64,000 bases of DNA from Blasia pusilla (lineage: Eukaryota > Marchantiophyta > Marchantiopsida > Blasiales), in contig CM114273.1 of NCBI GenBank assembly GCA_050084515.1, positions 21,080,001-21,144,000 of the forward strand. The letters are read 5' to 3'. Within the stretch, counting starts at the first letter, position 1; every line of letters begins with the position of its first letter. The notes under the pieces are model-generated. The model made no database searches, had not been told where the DNA came from, and worked only from the letters and a program-made list of their open reading frames with translations. Of the stretch, positions 1 to 11,052 are shown in pieces. The position numbers and the translations under genes are program-made.

Positions 1-1370
1 GGCCTTGAAAATGTTCAAGCACATTCTTGTCGACGAGCTCCCGCCCACGTACGATGGTAATTGCATTTTTGAGTTGCCTCCACTTGCTACTCCTGCTCAA
101 AAGAAAGATGCAGGACGCCTGAAGGGTATGGACAGAAAGTCTGATTGTCATCGATGGTGCAGGCTTCAACGGACTAGTGCTTCAATCCCATATGGTCCTT
201 GGATTGTCTCCCGCCACCAATGCGTTGGAGCCTTGGAGTGTAGAAGTCCATCATGCCCGTATCTAGAGCGCAATGGGCGAGTCAATACGTCGCAATTCCC
301 CCCCCAAGAATGCAAAAACTCCATACGAGGTCGGTGCCACCATACCTCTGGGAGGCCATTGATGTCCTCATTGTCAGGCATCGCCCTTCTGCGTTGGAGC
401 GTGTCCTGCATACATATTTTTCATTGTCCACGACTTGGGCTCCACGTCAGAGTATACAAGGCTGGCAGTTCATGTTGGCTCCCACACTCATCCTGTGACC
501 GATGCAATTCAGAGACACATCAAGGAGGATGTGGCAAAGAAAGTTGCCGAGGTCTACACAAACTCTCCGGGTTCAAAGCCCAGAGTGATCAAGCTCACAA
601 CGACATCACAAATTTGTGAACAATTGCTTGGAATCCCTGGATAGGGCGAGATCACGGCGGCTGAGGAGAAACAACTCTGGGAAAATCTCGCATTTTCTCT
701 CTGATCCTGAATGCTTTCGGAATTTGATGCGTCAAATACGAGTTCTGGATGGAAAGACGGCCGAAATGGATGCCATCGCCAGAATCAAGGCCAACTCTAG
801 ATTTCCATTCATTCAGAGATGGCAGTTCATGGGCCAAGGAGGCGAGGGATCCAGGGCCTATGTCTTCAAAATCTCAACCACAGGTCCGTCGAGTGGCCTC
901 GATCTTATAGATCGAATGAGGGAAGGGGAAGATCTTTACGGCAACAAGGTAAGCTTTGATATTTGCTACAGAGTGCTGAACGGATGGTTGACGATGGGTG
1001 CTCACGTTCATGACCATGAGGAGAAGGGACTCAAAATTATATTTGTCTGTGAAGTAAAGGCAGAAGACGTTGGCAGTTTGAAGATGTGCTGGTTACTCTT
1101 ATTGGAGGTGGTGAAGGAAAACAAAAGGCCACCTCCCAAAATTTATGTGTTCATGGCAGACAATGCACAACCTAGGTGGATTGCTATCCGGGAAGTGTTT
1201 TGGGGTGGAGAGGTTCAACCGGAGAGGGAAAGGTCGGATGCTTTCCATTGGCAACAGTCTGTGACCCGGTACACCAAATCTTGCATCAAGGAGAATAAGA
1301 AGACAAAGCATGTCTCTCTACTCCAGCGCTGCAAGGACAGCAAAACCTTGAAGTAGGCCATGGAATGCCA
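1..1370 (+). pseudogene. MULE-like transposase remnant, 3' truncated
   Basis: Seen: broken reading frames that together read like a Mutator-like (MULE) transposase. Around 470-600 a frame reads HVGSHTHPVTDAIQRHIKED followed by a Lys/Pro-rich segment, resembling the His-rich DNA-binding region N-terminal to MULE cores. From 616 to 1353 a second frame holds the core-like block MADNAQPRWIAIREVF (about 1150-1200) and AFHWQQSVTRYTKSCIKE (about 1240-1295), matching the D..E/H-W pattern of MULE catalytic regions. The first 430 bases need several frame changes. A second copy on the minus strand at 9190-9775 confirms the family and continues past the point where this copy stops (about 1372). From there the frame runs, after one TAG, into a gypsy integrase tail. 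The family assignment comes from motif style, not a search. A different DDE transposase superfamily is possible. Confidence 0.5.
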
Positions 1371-1671
1371 AGAAGCACGCATGTTAGCGTTATGCCAGAC
1401 GAAACAGGTGCAAAAAGAACTCAAACAACGTTACGATCGACATCTCCGGCCACAATCTATAAGCATTGGAGACTTCGTGCTGTTGTACAATAACTGGCGG
1501 CTCAAGTTCCCCGGAAAATTAAAATTAAACTAGATGGGGCCCTACCGGGTATTGGCCATCTATGATAATGGATCACTACAGTTGGGGACCTTACATGGAG
1601 AATCCCTGCCCACGCGGGTCAATGGAATGCATGTGAGTCGGTATTATGAGCCTCAACCTTATGCGGACTGA
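1371..1671 (+). pseudogene. Ty3/gypsy integrase C-terminal domain fragment
   Basis: The reading frame (same frame as the MULE-like ORF upstream) gives YDRHLRPQSISIGDFVLLYN, then LKFPGKL, MGPYRVLAIYDNGSLQL and VNGMHVSRYYEPQPYAD before a TGA at 1669-1671. This is the signature of the C-terminal DNA-binding region of plant Ty3/gypsy integrases (GD.VL, KF.GK, WMGPY.V, G..L..L, RVNG..VK.Y). One internal TAG at 1534 sits where the family has Trp. No catalytic core precedes it, so only the tail of pol survives. It heads a 3' element segment continuing through the accessory ORF at 1873-3651 to the probable LTR at 3664. Confidence 0.75.
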
Positions 1672-1872
1672 AACAGGAGGAAGGGGGTAAGCGAATGCAT
1701 TTAGCTTTGTAGAAGTGTGAAGCGCAAAGCATGACGGATGGTAGCTTTGCAAAGCGCGAAGCGTGAAGCATCGAAGCGCCAAACTAACTATTGCAATTCC
1801 AGTGCCAACAACAACAGCCGCAAAACGGGGGGGACTATATAAGCGTCCTTATGGAACCAGACGGGTCTTTTC

Positions 1873-3651
1873 ATGGATAGGGTAAACACAAAGTTGCGGA
1901 GCAGACCAAAGCGCGGCATTCACCGAGCGCGATGTACAAGCATGCGTCGCAAAGACTCCATGCCCATTCTGCGAAGTGTGGCAATGCCTATGGTCAAGCT
2001 GTCCCCAGAGCTGATCGAAGCACTGGAAGAGCGCTCTTTGGCGACTTTCTTTCAATCAAATTGGACACTGACATCAGGAGAACTCCTCGGGGAGCTTCGC
2101 TCCACAATGGCAACCGCCAAGTTTCAAAGAAAAGGTCTTCGATATCGAGCTCAGCCTCAACATTGGACGCCGGATGATTGGCGAGCCACTTACATGCTCC
2201 CGCCTGCTCCAGAGTATGAGTACGATACTGAGGCCTTGGTGAAACATAAAGATTTGTTGGCACTCAGCAGTGTAACGTCTGAGCGTCTGGGCAGGAATGG
2301 TTATAAGGCTTCGTCGTTGTCTCCACCATTATTTGGACAGTTTTGTAAGCATTTGATGACGTTATTTTATCCCGCTGGATCTTACTACCTAACAAAGAAG
2401 CTCGTCAAGATGTGCTATCTCCTTTGGAATCAGCACTTGGATCCCGGAGCACCGGGAGTCGACTTTGCTTCCTTTGTCGATGGGAACGTACGAGCAATGC
2501 TGGAGGCGCTTCATCCAAGCACGAAGTAATTCTTATCGCCTTTTTTAATCCATCTGTATATTCATAAGCAGGAATTGACGGCGGACGAAGCGCTCAATTT
2601 GTCGCATGTCACTCCCATCCGCTTACCAAGAAAGAGCGGAGCGGTCACTAGTGGGAGCCGCGAAGCCACACCATCAAGCGAAGCAGCCCTAAAGCAACAT
2701 CCGCATACTTCGGCTTCGGGCAAAGTCGAGGGAATCACCGAACTGCCAAGACCGAAGCGCGGCAGGGTCAATTTCGAAACACCCTCAAAACCAAAACCTG
2801 CTACTCATGAGGACTCCAATGAGACGCCTCATGCTAGCGATGATCGTCCTGCACTTCGTTTCGTGTCTCAGACAGCCAACAATATGGTGTGGTTCTTGAA
2901 TTTAGCCGTTCCGGTCATGAATCAACTGCAACACGTTCTCCACCTGGACGACACAGCGACGGTGGACGAGTATTTACAAGGCCTACATGACCTCAATTGT
3001 CGGGCTCAGGCTTTGACCAACCACGAAGTATAGCGGAAAGTGGCAGAAACAACTCTTCAGTTGCGGGATCAAGAACTCGAAGAAACAAAAACCACGCTTC
3101 ACAAAGTTCAAAGCGACTTAGTCTAAAATCAATACGAAGCACAAAATGCGCGCCAATAGGAGAGCTTGGCGATTAACCTGGAGTGTGGGGCTGATCAGTT
3201 AGCTTCGCAGATCAAGGAAGCTTCGCACCTCATTCAACAATATCGACACCAGATACATCGTGTGCACAACGAATTCAAGAAATTGGCCACCCACCATGCT
3301 GAATCTTCGAAACTGCTTCAAGAACAGCAAGAAACGAACAAAGACTTATTGGCGCAATGGTCAGAGGTTACAGGGAGGATTGCGGTATTGGAGGCGGAGC
3401 AGAAACTGCTTAACAAAGTGCAGTTAGACCCAGAAGATGTCAAAGAGTTAATCGAGGAAGCAGCCAAGGGTTTCAAAGAACAAATGAATGAAGAAATCGA
3501 CTATATCAACAAACATTGGAAGCGCCAATTCGACAATCATACAAAGTCTCTTCCAGAAGTTGTACCCACTCTTTCAATTACTCTTGAAGACTTACCATTA
3601 TTTACTCCATTAATTACTCTTGAAGTGTTCGCCAGGGCGGCTCACATTTGA
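1873..3651 (+). pseudogene. accessory ORF between integrase and LTR, coiled-coil protein, broken by stops
   Basis: One frame stays open from 1873 to 3651 apart from stops at 2527, 3031, 3124 and 3157. The last two are TAA and TAG in Gln-rich surroundings, consistent with CAA/CAG decay. The first lies in a 48-nt stretch that starts GTAATT and ends AAGCAG and could be a tiny in-phase intron. The predicted protein is about 590 residues: a basic N-terminus, a folded middle with Trp- and Tyr-rich blocks (TPDDWRATYM, GSYYLTKKLVKMCYLLWN), a Ser/Pro/Lys-rich linker, and a long charged heptad-like C-terminal third (3166-3560). I recognise no domain. Position downstream of integrase and before a polypurine tract plus LTR suggests a third ORF of the retroelement. 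Function unknown; a gag-like or envelope-like role is possible but not supported. Confidence 0.55.
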
Positions 3652-3663
3652 GGGAGGGGGTAT

Positions 3664-4630
3664 GTGATACCCACAATTTTGAACTCTTGAAGAATATATC
3701 TTTTTATTCAATGAAGACTCTTGTACATTATGATTTTGATTATGATTATTTATTATTATGAGGAAGAATGAGTGAATCACGAAGCTCCTGGGACAAGGCA
3801 GAGAGATGGAAGATCAAGGATTTGCCTTAGAGGAGAGGAAAACGCAATAACGAAGTCTCAAGACTCAGAACGAAGCTGAGCGAAGCTCAACGAAGCTCTG
3901 TCTACGAAGTGCTTTGCTATATAACAAAGCATAACGAAGCACGAAGAAAAGAAGAAAGAAGTATTTCGCTCTTGTACGAAGCACGAAGCACCGGAAATAA
4001 GAACGAAGCATGGAGTACTTCGTCCTCGTGAAGTCCAGCGAAGCGAAGCTAAGAATGACTGTGATTTCAAGAGACGCATGTTAGAACAGTTAGACTAGGA
4101 AAGGGCGCAACCCTTTATATCAAATTAGTAGTTAGGACAGTTTTGTACCGCGGATTCATGTGGATCGTAGGAAAAGCTAAGAGAACCATAGATCTAGGTA
4201 GTTAGAAATAGTGAAGAGACACTAGCTTCATCAAGAACGTTTCGAATCTTTGGATCACTTCCAACAAATATTTAAGAAGCAAGACAGAAGCCATAATCAT
4301 CATTCTCTTACGAAGTCCTTATGTTATAGGAATGGTCCGAGCAAGAGAGTAGTACCCTCTCGAGCTTGTATACACTTTGAAGCTTTCTTGTTCTTGATGG
4401 AGTAGTAAAGCAATCATTCATTCATTCAGATGTGCGATGCTTATGTCTGAGTATTCTTTTTGGGTCTGCAGAGTGAAGAGTGAATGAGGCGAACCTTTCT
4501 CATCAGTGAAATAATCAACATGAGTTGTAGGAAATCTGTTTGACAAAGAGTAACTTGCCGAGACGGATTGAGTTCCGAAAGTAGGAGAAGTCAGCTTTTG
4601 TGTTGAGATCTCTGTGAGGTTTCTTGATAG
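3664..4630 (+). repeat. probable 3' LTR of the first gypsy element (start clear, end uncertain)
   Basis: A purine-rich tract (GAGGGAGGGGG, 3650-3660) is followed by TGTGATACCCACAA, a typical LTR start. A TATA-like CTTTATAT lies near 4113 in otherwise non-coding sequence. No partner LTR is in the window because the element is truncated at 1371, so the 3' boundary near 4.6 kb is a guess. The internal stretch 3842-4060 is rich in GAAGC repeats. Confidence 0.4.
3842..4060. repeat. GAAGC-rich low-complexity tract
   Basis: The pentamer GAAGC, often as ACGAAGCACGAAGCACC or GCGAAGCGAAGC, recurs many times here, and again at 1700-1785, where GCGAAGCGTGAAGC forms occur just before the accessory ORF. 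Both tracts lie in the same degenerate retroelement. The tract is simple-sequence-like rather than a clean tandem array. Confidence 0.55.
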
Positions 4631-6319
4631 TTAGAGGTGGGGATGCTACTTAGGATGTTATTACATTGGGAAGCATGCCCACCAAGGTTTTCCAAATGAC
4701 CTCCATGCATCATGGGCGTAAAGATGTTATATCTACTTCATGTTCGGAGCTGGTAGACCAGATCCCCCAACTATGACTTGTTCATGGTAGGAATCAGTTG
4801 CTAGACTAGCAGAGATGTCGGCCGACTTGGTGGCGACATTATTAACTTTTAGTAGTGCCATCATCTAGAAGGATTTGATTTAGGGCCATATTCACATAGA
4901 GGACACGCTCATGGTCGATGCCCCCTTGTAGAGGAGTTTCATCACACCCACATAGCTTCATGGAAAAGGGCATCTTTATGCGGCTTGATAGAGGAGCTTT
5001 GAAAGAGTGTCCATAAGCACATGCGAAAAATTTGGAGTGATACCTTTAAATCAAATGGTAGAGCTCAAAGGAGCCTAAGGTAGCAAGGAGTATACATTTT
5101 CACCATTGGACATCACGTCAATTGTGTGGTAATTTTAGGAGAAGCGAGTGAGAATGTAGGGTTTCTTCGGAGGGATAAGTACTTGTTTGGTTACCGTGTT
5201 ACATGAAAGTCTTCACTTACACTTTTACTTGTATATAGATCAAGACAAAAATTTGAGGTGAATCTCACTTTCACATGTAGTTGAATTGAGGTTGCATTTC
5301 TTAAATCTCCTACCAAGGACAATAGTATAGGGTTACCATAGTTCCTTGCCAAAGGTCATCGCATTGTTGGGAGCAAAGGATGTAGACTAGATGAGTACCA
5401 TCCATTTGATTATTTTATGTTGGCCATATTTAGGTCTATCAAGTGATGGACGAGGAGGTTGTATGGGAGACTCTAGATCCAAGTTTTTTTGGGAGATGGT
5501 GTGGATCTTGCAACGTGTGTAGGAGTATCATTCACATTTCCTAATAAACATTATGGACATTGCACCATTTTTTGATGACTCTCATGCATTCGCGACAGTT
5601 ATGTGTGGATGAGATTAGAAATATTTTGGATATAGAGAGTATTGGTTTGCACGAATATATTCCACGCCTACAATGCAATGCATGGACCTTCCGAATTTTT
5701 GGGCATCAATCATAGGAACTGCAACATGATGATCAAACCCCATTAATGGTGGTTAATAGGGTAGGCATGCCACATTAAGGATTATGGTGTTTAGATGGAA
5801 GTATAAGCCTACGAGAGATGTATGGATTTCCTAGGGGATGTCACTAGCTCAAAAGTCGACAGTCGCGTTTGTCCAACTTAAGGGTAATTTCAATGCCATC
5901 GGCAAAAAATTTCAGCACTTAGTCGAACTTAGGCAAGGAAGGGGTTAATTCTTATTTTGGTTGTTAATGTAAGTAAGGTAGGGTCAAATCTACAAAAAAA
6001 GTCAAATTTCTTGTTCAAAGTCGAAAGGGTAGGGTTAAATCCTCCTTTGCCACATGTCACTCTCCTATTGGTCAATATATATATTGGAATTAATATATAT
6101 AATATTTTCCTAATAAATATAACATCAATAAATTTTTTTCTAAAGTTATAAATATTAAAAAGTAGGGAAGTACCCAACTCTTGGAAGATCTTCCCACCGA
6201 CATAAGACTATTAATCTACTAATCTTAAAACACATCCTCCAAGACTAAAACTATGACCAAAGTAATAAAACAGGATTAATTCCTAGGTTCATCTTAAACT
6301 ACAAAATTTGTTAGCCTTT
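4631..6319. other. non-coding stretch, no gene recognised
   Basis: I see no convincing ORF, RNA gene or element end here. The DNA becomes AT-rich toward 6100-6250. A short direct repeat of GGTAGGGT..AAATC occurs at about 5969 and 6028. Confidence 0.5.
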
Positions 6320-7335
6320 GGATAGAGCTCAAAAATTTTAAGGGTCTGGTCCATAGTGATACATGCATAATTTTGAACAGTGCGGATCTTTCAACTTAAG
6401 CTCCAAGATTAAGGAAACAATGGAAGACTACATTTGTCATTCTCCATTTTTAATTCAACCTTTAGAAGGACATTTGGAGAAATTTCTTTCCCCCTTGGTT
6501 TACCAGGCCCAAGGACATTTTTCGACAAAGTTTTGGTATTTATGGAAATTTTGGAAGAAAAAAAAGGTAAGAATGAAGAGAAGAAAGAAGAAGAAGAGGA
6601 GTGACAGTGTTGATGCACTCAGCATTTTTTTGTTTTCATCCTTGATATGGGTCCGAAATATATATTGCACCGTCGGATTAAGCTCAAACTTTAAGGTCTG
6701 GTCCCTAGTGATGCATACCTAATTTCTAACGGTTTAGATCTTTCAACTAGCTCCAAGATTAAGGAAAAAATGGAAGACCACATTTGTCACTCTCCATTTT
6801 TAATTCAACCTCTAGAAAGACATTTGGAGAAATTTCTTTCCCCCTTGGTTTATCAGGCCCAAGGATATTTGTTGACAAAGTTTTGGTATTTATGGCATTG
6901 TGGACAAAAAGAAAATTGAGAATGAGGAGAAGAAAGACAAAGAAGAGGAGTGAAAGTGTCGATGCACTCGATATTTCCTTGTTTTCATGCTTGATCTTCG
7001 TCCAACAATATATTATACAATCGGATTGAGCTCAAACTTCAAGGGCTAGTCCCTAGTGATTCATACATTATTGTGAGCGGTTTAGATCTTTCATCGTAAG
7101 GTCCAAGATTAAGGAAACAATGGAAGACCACATTTGTCATTCTCTATTTTTAATTCAACCTCTAGAAGGGCATGTGGAGAAATTCACCCCCCCCCCCCTC
7201 CCCCCCCCCCTCGATTTATCAGGCCTAAGGACATTTCTCGACAACGTTTTGGCATTTAAAGCATTGTGGAAGAAAACAAAGGTGAGAATGAGGAGAAGAA
7301 AGAGGAAGAAGAGGAGAGGAAAAACACAGTGTGTA
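6320..7335 (+). repeat. three tandem copies of a ~350-bp unit
   Basis: Copies begin near 6320, 6676 and 7025. Each has GAGCTCAAA followed by GGTCTGGTCC or a variant, then CTAGTGAT, then a block from CTCCAAGATTAAGGAA through ATTTTTAATTCAACC, and ends in an A/G-rich run with GAAGAAAGA. The third copy carries a C-homopolymer tract (7188-7210). Copies differ by scattered substitutions, so the array is old. Short ORFs inside are repeat shadows without recognisable domains. Confidence 0.85.
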
Positions 7336-8190
7336 TTATAATCAAATTAATATAAGAGGATCATTGGCTTCTTCTAATGGCATTCCTTCTTGCTTATGGG
7401 ATGTGGGAGCGGATAGCGAAGTATTATTTGAAGATGTACCTCTAGGAAGCACTAGATCTGTAGTAAATGCTAGCACATCTACAAGATTAGTGCCTTGGAT
7501 TGGAAGAGTACAATAAATTCAAAAGAAGTATGGTAGTAAGTGAGGTAGATGTAGAGATGTTATTGATTTGGAACATAGAATGGCTCCAAATAAAGAAGAA
7601 TGTGTTTGTAGAGTTGTGTTCAATTGGTTTAGGCCGATAGGACTGATCAAAGATTTGAAATATGCTTATCATACAAATGATTTAGTTAAAGGGTACATCT
7701 ATTTTATATCTTGTGACAATGATTGCAGATTTTTAATCCTGAAATATTGTGTGGCATTTACATCCCCATGACAAATCTGTATTAGATGAACATATGAGGC
7801 GATTGGAACCTCTATTTTCATAAGTAAAAGTTTATGTTATTTCCATTTTTTTTAATGCAAATATAGCATTCCAAGATATCAATCAATTTTAGTTTTGAAA
7901 GTACATACCAAGTAATATAGCAACCAAAATTTCAAGAACTTTCAGTCAAATTAATCAGGGTAGTGTTATATACCAATAAAGTTCATTTAAGAGTATTTTT
8001 TCTTCATTTTATTTATAGTTTTTTGATTAAAAAAATCCGAAAAAAAAAGTTTTAAAGGGGTATAAGGGGGAGGGCCAACCGCACGTGGTATTAGAGGTGT
8101 ATGAAGTGTGACATCCCCGAGTGGATTTCAATAGGAAGCATGGAGGATCTCTTAATCATTGACGCTATGGCCCACTAGAAAGTCAAGCTA
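7336..8190. other. no gene recognised
   Basis: Short plus-strand open stretches at 7331-7516 and 7568-7771 show no motif I can tie to a family. The rest is AT-rich with poly-A/T runs (7840-8060). Confidence 0.45.
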
Positions 8191-8194
8191 TAGA

Positions 8195-8560
8195 CATCTT
8201 TACTTCAACCAACTTATGGATAGGTCATCCATCCTTGGAAGAGGGTAATAATTCTTTATTGTCACTTTATATAGTTCTTGATAGTTAACACATAGTCTCA
8301 ACTTCATATCCTTCTTCTTCACAAAGAAAATCGATGCACTATAAGATGACTTATTGGTTTGAATAGACCCTATTTCCAACAGATCACTCAATTGCTTCTT
8401 CAACTTCACTTTCAAAGCTAATAAAGCATTTGGTACCACCAGATTCTTATGATTGAATCCCCTCTTTGGTGGTAATTAATTGAGAAGCTCATTTGTGAAG
8501 ACATCCCTAAATTACTCAACTGTGCTCCAAAGTATTTTAGAGTCTATCATTGGAGCTAAC
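8195..8560 (-). pseudogene. Ty3/gypsy reverse transcriptase N-terminal fragment (different family)
   Basis: Minus-strand translation gives [20 protein letters not shown], then [20 protein letters not shown] and [19 protein letters not shown]. These match the start of Ty3/gypsy RT (L..G.I..S.SPY.SP..FV.KKDG..R.C.DYR.LN..T..N.YPLPRID). Upstream (8440-8560) decayed sequence reads like the preceding linker with a DVF..EL motif. It stops before the YXDD box. Sequence and spacing differ from the methyltransferase-bearing family elsewhere in the window. Confidence 0.75.
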
Positions 8561-8924
8561 TCTTGATCCTTGTATGGTTCACTTGTAATCTTGACTTGTT
8601 ACATTAAGCAAAGAAGGCATTCTTCAAACTTAACTTGACTTGCCCTTGTAATTACTCTCTTATAGGAAAATCTCAAACAATCCATGAAACCATTTGCATT
8701 TTACTAAGATATTGAGCGTTAATGGTCCTCTTCTTAGATCTATCTCTATCGTACGCCTACTCCCTTGGAAATTAATCTTATCTATGATGGAACCTTACTT
8801 TCAATAGGTCACTCTCTCCTTATAAATCTGCACCTAAAAGCACTCACATTAGCCATGGTTTGGATCAATCAACCAAGTGTCTCCCGCGTCTTGGTCTCAG
8901 GTCATCCTTCAAGCTCAATCAATG
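8561..8924. other. no gene recognised
   Basis: Decayed sequence upstream of the RT fragment. Nothing beyond possible gypsy linker debris can be supported. Confidence 0.35.
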
Positions 8925-9150
8925 TCGGAACCAGACGGGTTACAAGGCCGAGGCATCCCATGAACGACTTTGTGACCCGTCGGGTCCCGACGGGTTGCAC
9001 ACTCGGGTTGCACCAAAAATCTGGATGCAACCCGTTGGTTTCCGTCGGATTGCACACTCGGGAAACCCGTCGATTTCCGTCGGATTGCACACTCGGGCAA
9101 CCTGTCGGTTTTCGTCGGGTTGCACACTCGGGCAACCCGTCGCATCCAAC
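8925..9150. repeat. ~35-bp tandem repeat related to the AACCCGTCGG palindrome family
   Basis: From 8990 to 9145 at least four head-to-tail units of about 35 bp occur. Each combines a CAACCCGTCGG..CGTCGGATTG half-palindrome with the tail CACACTCGGG. Isolated copies lie at about 8934 and 8972. The palindromic core is the same as in the introns at 11.1-11.8 kb and 13.9-14.3 kb. Confidence 0.8.
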
Positions 9151-9189
9151 AGCTTGCTTGGTTTCTTCGGTTTGAAATCCCTATAGTTC

Positions 9190-9775
9190 CCATGCTTCTC
9201 ACCCTGAGCTACAACTTTACAAACAATTCTCAGCGTGAGCTTGACAAGACAAAATAGTGAACTCACCTGCCGCATGAAGTTTCCCCATTGTCTCATATGT
9301 ACAGTCCACCAACTCAACCAAGAGCACAACTCTTTGTACTTCCCCTCAATCGCATGCTTCCTCCACCACCCATGAAGGTCTTCTTGGCATTCCATGGCCT
9401 GCTTCAAGGTTTTGCTGTCCTAGCAGCATTGGAGTAGAGTGACATGCTTTGTCCTCTTATTCTCCTTGATGCAAGATTTGGTGTACCGGGTCATAGATTG
9501 TTGCCAATGGAAAGCATCCGACCTTTCCCTCTCCGGTTGAACCTCTCCACCCCAGAACACTTCCCGGATAGCAATCCACCCAGGTTGTGCATTGTCTGCC
9601 ATGAACCCATAAATTTCCAGAGGTGGCCTTTTGTTTTCCTTCACCACCTCCAATAAGAGTAACCAGCACATCTTCAAACTACCAACGTCTTCTGCCTTTA
9701 CTTCACAGACAAATATAGTTTTGAGTCCCTTCTCCACATGAAGTGTTCGCCGGGGCGGCTCACTTTTGAGTCCCT
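9190..9775 (-). pseudogene. MULE-like transposase remnant, second copy
   Basis: Minus-strand frames repeat the core seen at 1-1370: KAEDVGSLKMCWLLLLEVVK, MADNAQPGWIAIREVF and HWQQSMTRYTKSCIKEN, then continue (9407 downward) as AMECQEDLHGWWRKHAIEGK and CSWLSWWTVHMRQWGNFMRQ. This shows where the transposase goes beyond the truncation of the first copy. One stop and one frame change separate the parts. Near 9738-9770 a short tract, GAAGTGTTCGCCGGGGCGGC, interrupts it between two copies of TTTTGAGTCCCTTCTC. Nearly the same tract ends the accessory ORF at 3624-3650. Confidence 0.5.
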
Positions 9776-10489
9776 TCTCAAGGCGACTCATCTCGACATC
9801 AGTAAGGCGACTGATCAAGCGATTCATCGTGGACATAGGTGGAGGCATTTCCGGAAAAAATGACGAGGAAAAAATCACAAGCCAACAAGTCTGGGAGCTT
9901 CACTCCGAAGTCCATTAGGACTCCTGCGTCAACATCTCCAGGGCCTCGTTCGGCGAATGAAATTAGGCAGCAGGAAATCGAGGAGCGGGAAAGGGAAGCA
10001 TAGATGCACAACCAGGAGCTTCTTGCGAGACGTGTTCAAGAGGCCCTCGATAAATAGAACGCAGAGGCTGAGACGTCGCAGGCCTTGAAGAAAAGGATCG
10101 CCGACGAAAAGAGAGAAAAGAAGCGTCTGGACGCGTCGGTGAGGAGAGCAGAATTGGCTAAAGCGAGGAGGGAAAAAGCGATAGCCATTGATGATAGCCC
10201 TGCCCGTCCAACCGAAAGTGTTGAGATGCGGGAAATGTCCCCGATGAAGTCCGGGGACACAATCAACATAGCGAAAACGCCAGAAGTTCAAATCACGGAC
10301 GATGAGGTCATGAGGACCGTGAGCGTGGAGATGGTGGACATTGCCGAAGAAGCCGAAGAGCGGTCATTCTCGTCTCCAAGCCCGGCGGAAGACATCGACC
10401 TCTATCGGATCGACGAGTTCCCAGTCGATTTTCCAGCTTCTGTCTCAGACAAGTTGGCTGGTCAAGAAACCGACCCAATTTTCGAGCGG

Positions 10490-10579
10490 GTAAGAGAGGA
10501 TCTGGGTTTTTTGAATTATATGAATTGCAATTCATTGGGAATTCAGTGTAGCTTATTGATCTTGTCCCGGTTCTGACAG
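10490..10579 (+). other. 90-nt spliceosomal intron (phase 0)
   Basis: GAGCGG|GTAAGA donor and TTCTGACAG|GTGGTAAAG acceptor. The flanking exons are in the same frame (phase 0) and the join reads through FER-VVKQ. This is the clearest sign that the methyltransferase-like locus is a spliced gene rather than chance ORFs. Confidence 0.75.
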
Positions 10580-11052
10580 GTGGTAAAGCAGATGGCACTG
10601 ATGGAGGGCCACAACGCCCCGAGGATTACACTATGCCAATTGCGGACAATGGAATACGTCCGCGAAATTCAGTCCGACGAGGACATCGCAAAGCTTAAAC
10701 AATCGGCGGCGACAGCATCCTACGTTGACAGCTTTCCTCCCTTCTATGTTCACCCTTACGACGATCATGGAACCCAAGCCTTGGTTACGTAGGAGGACTT
10801 GGATAAGCTCGACACATTCTGGAGGATGAGAGACCAGGATTTCTGAAGGCAAGTAGAGGGCACGGAATTCAGCTGGATGAGGAATCTGTATTTCTTCATC
10901 TGGGATGGAAATCACAGGTTCATGGCGTGGACCAAGTTTGCAGAGGAGCGGCCCAACTCCTTGGAGGCACATTTTTGCATGAAGGAAGTGGTCCTTCATC
11001 CATTCCCTCATCACATGGCGACGGTGGAGATGGCAATGCATGCCATGAACAC

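Noticed and set aside
8940-9407. open frames on both strands across 8.9-9.2 kb (VCNPTE / GCTLGQP repeats)
   Set aside because: Translations of the 35-bp tandem repeat, not a protein. The MULE frame only begins above about 9190.
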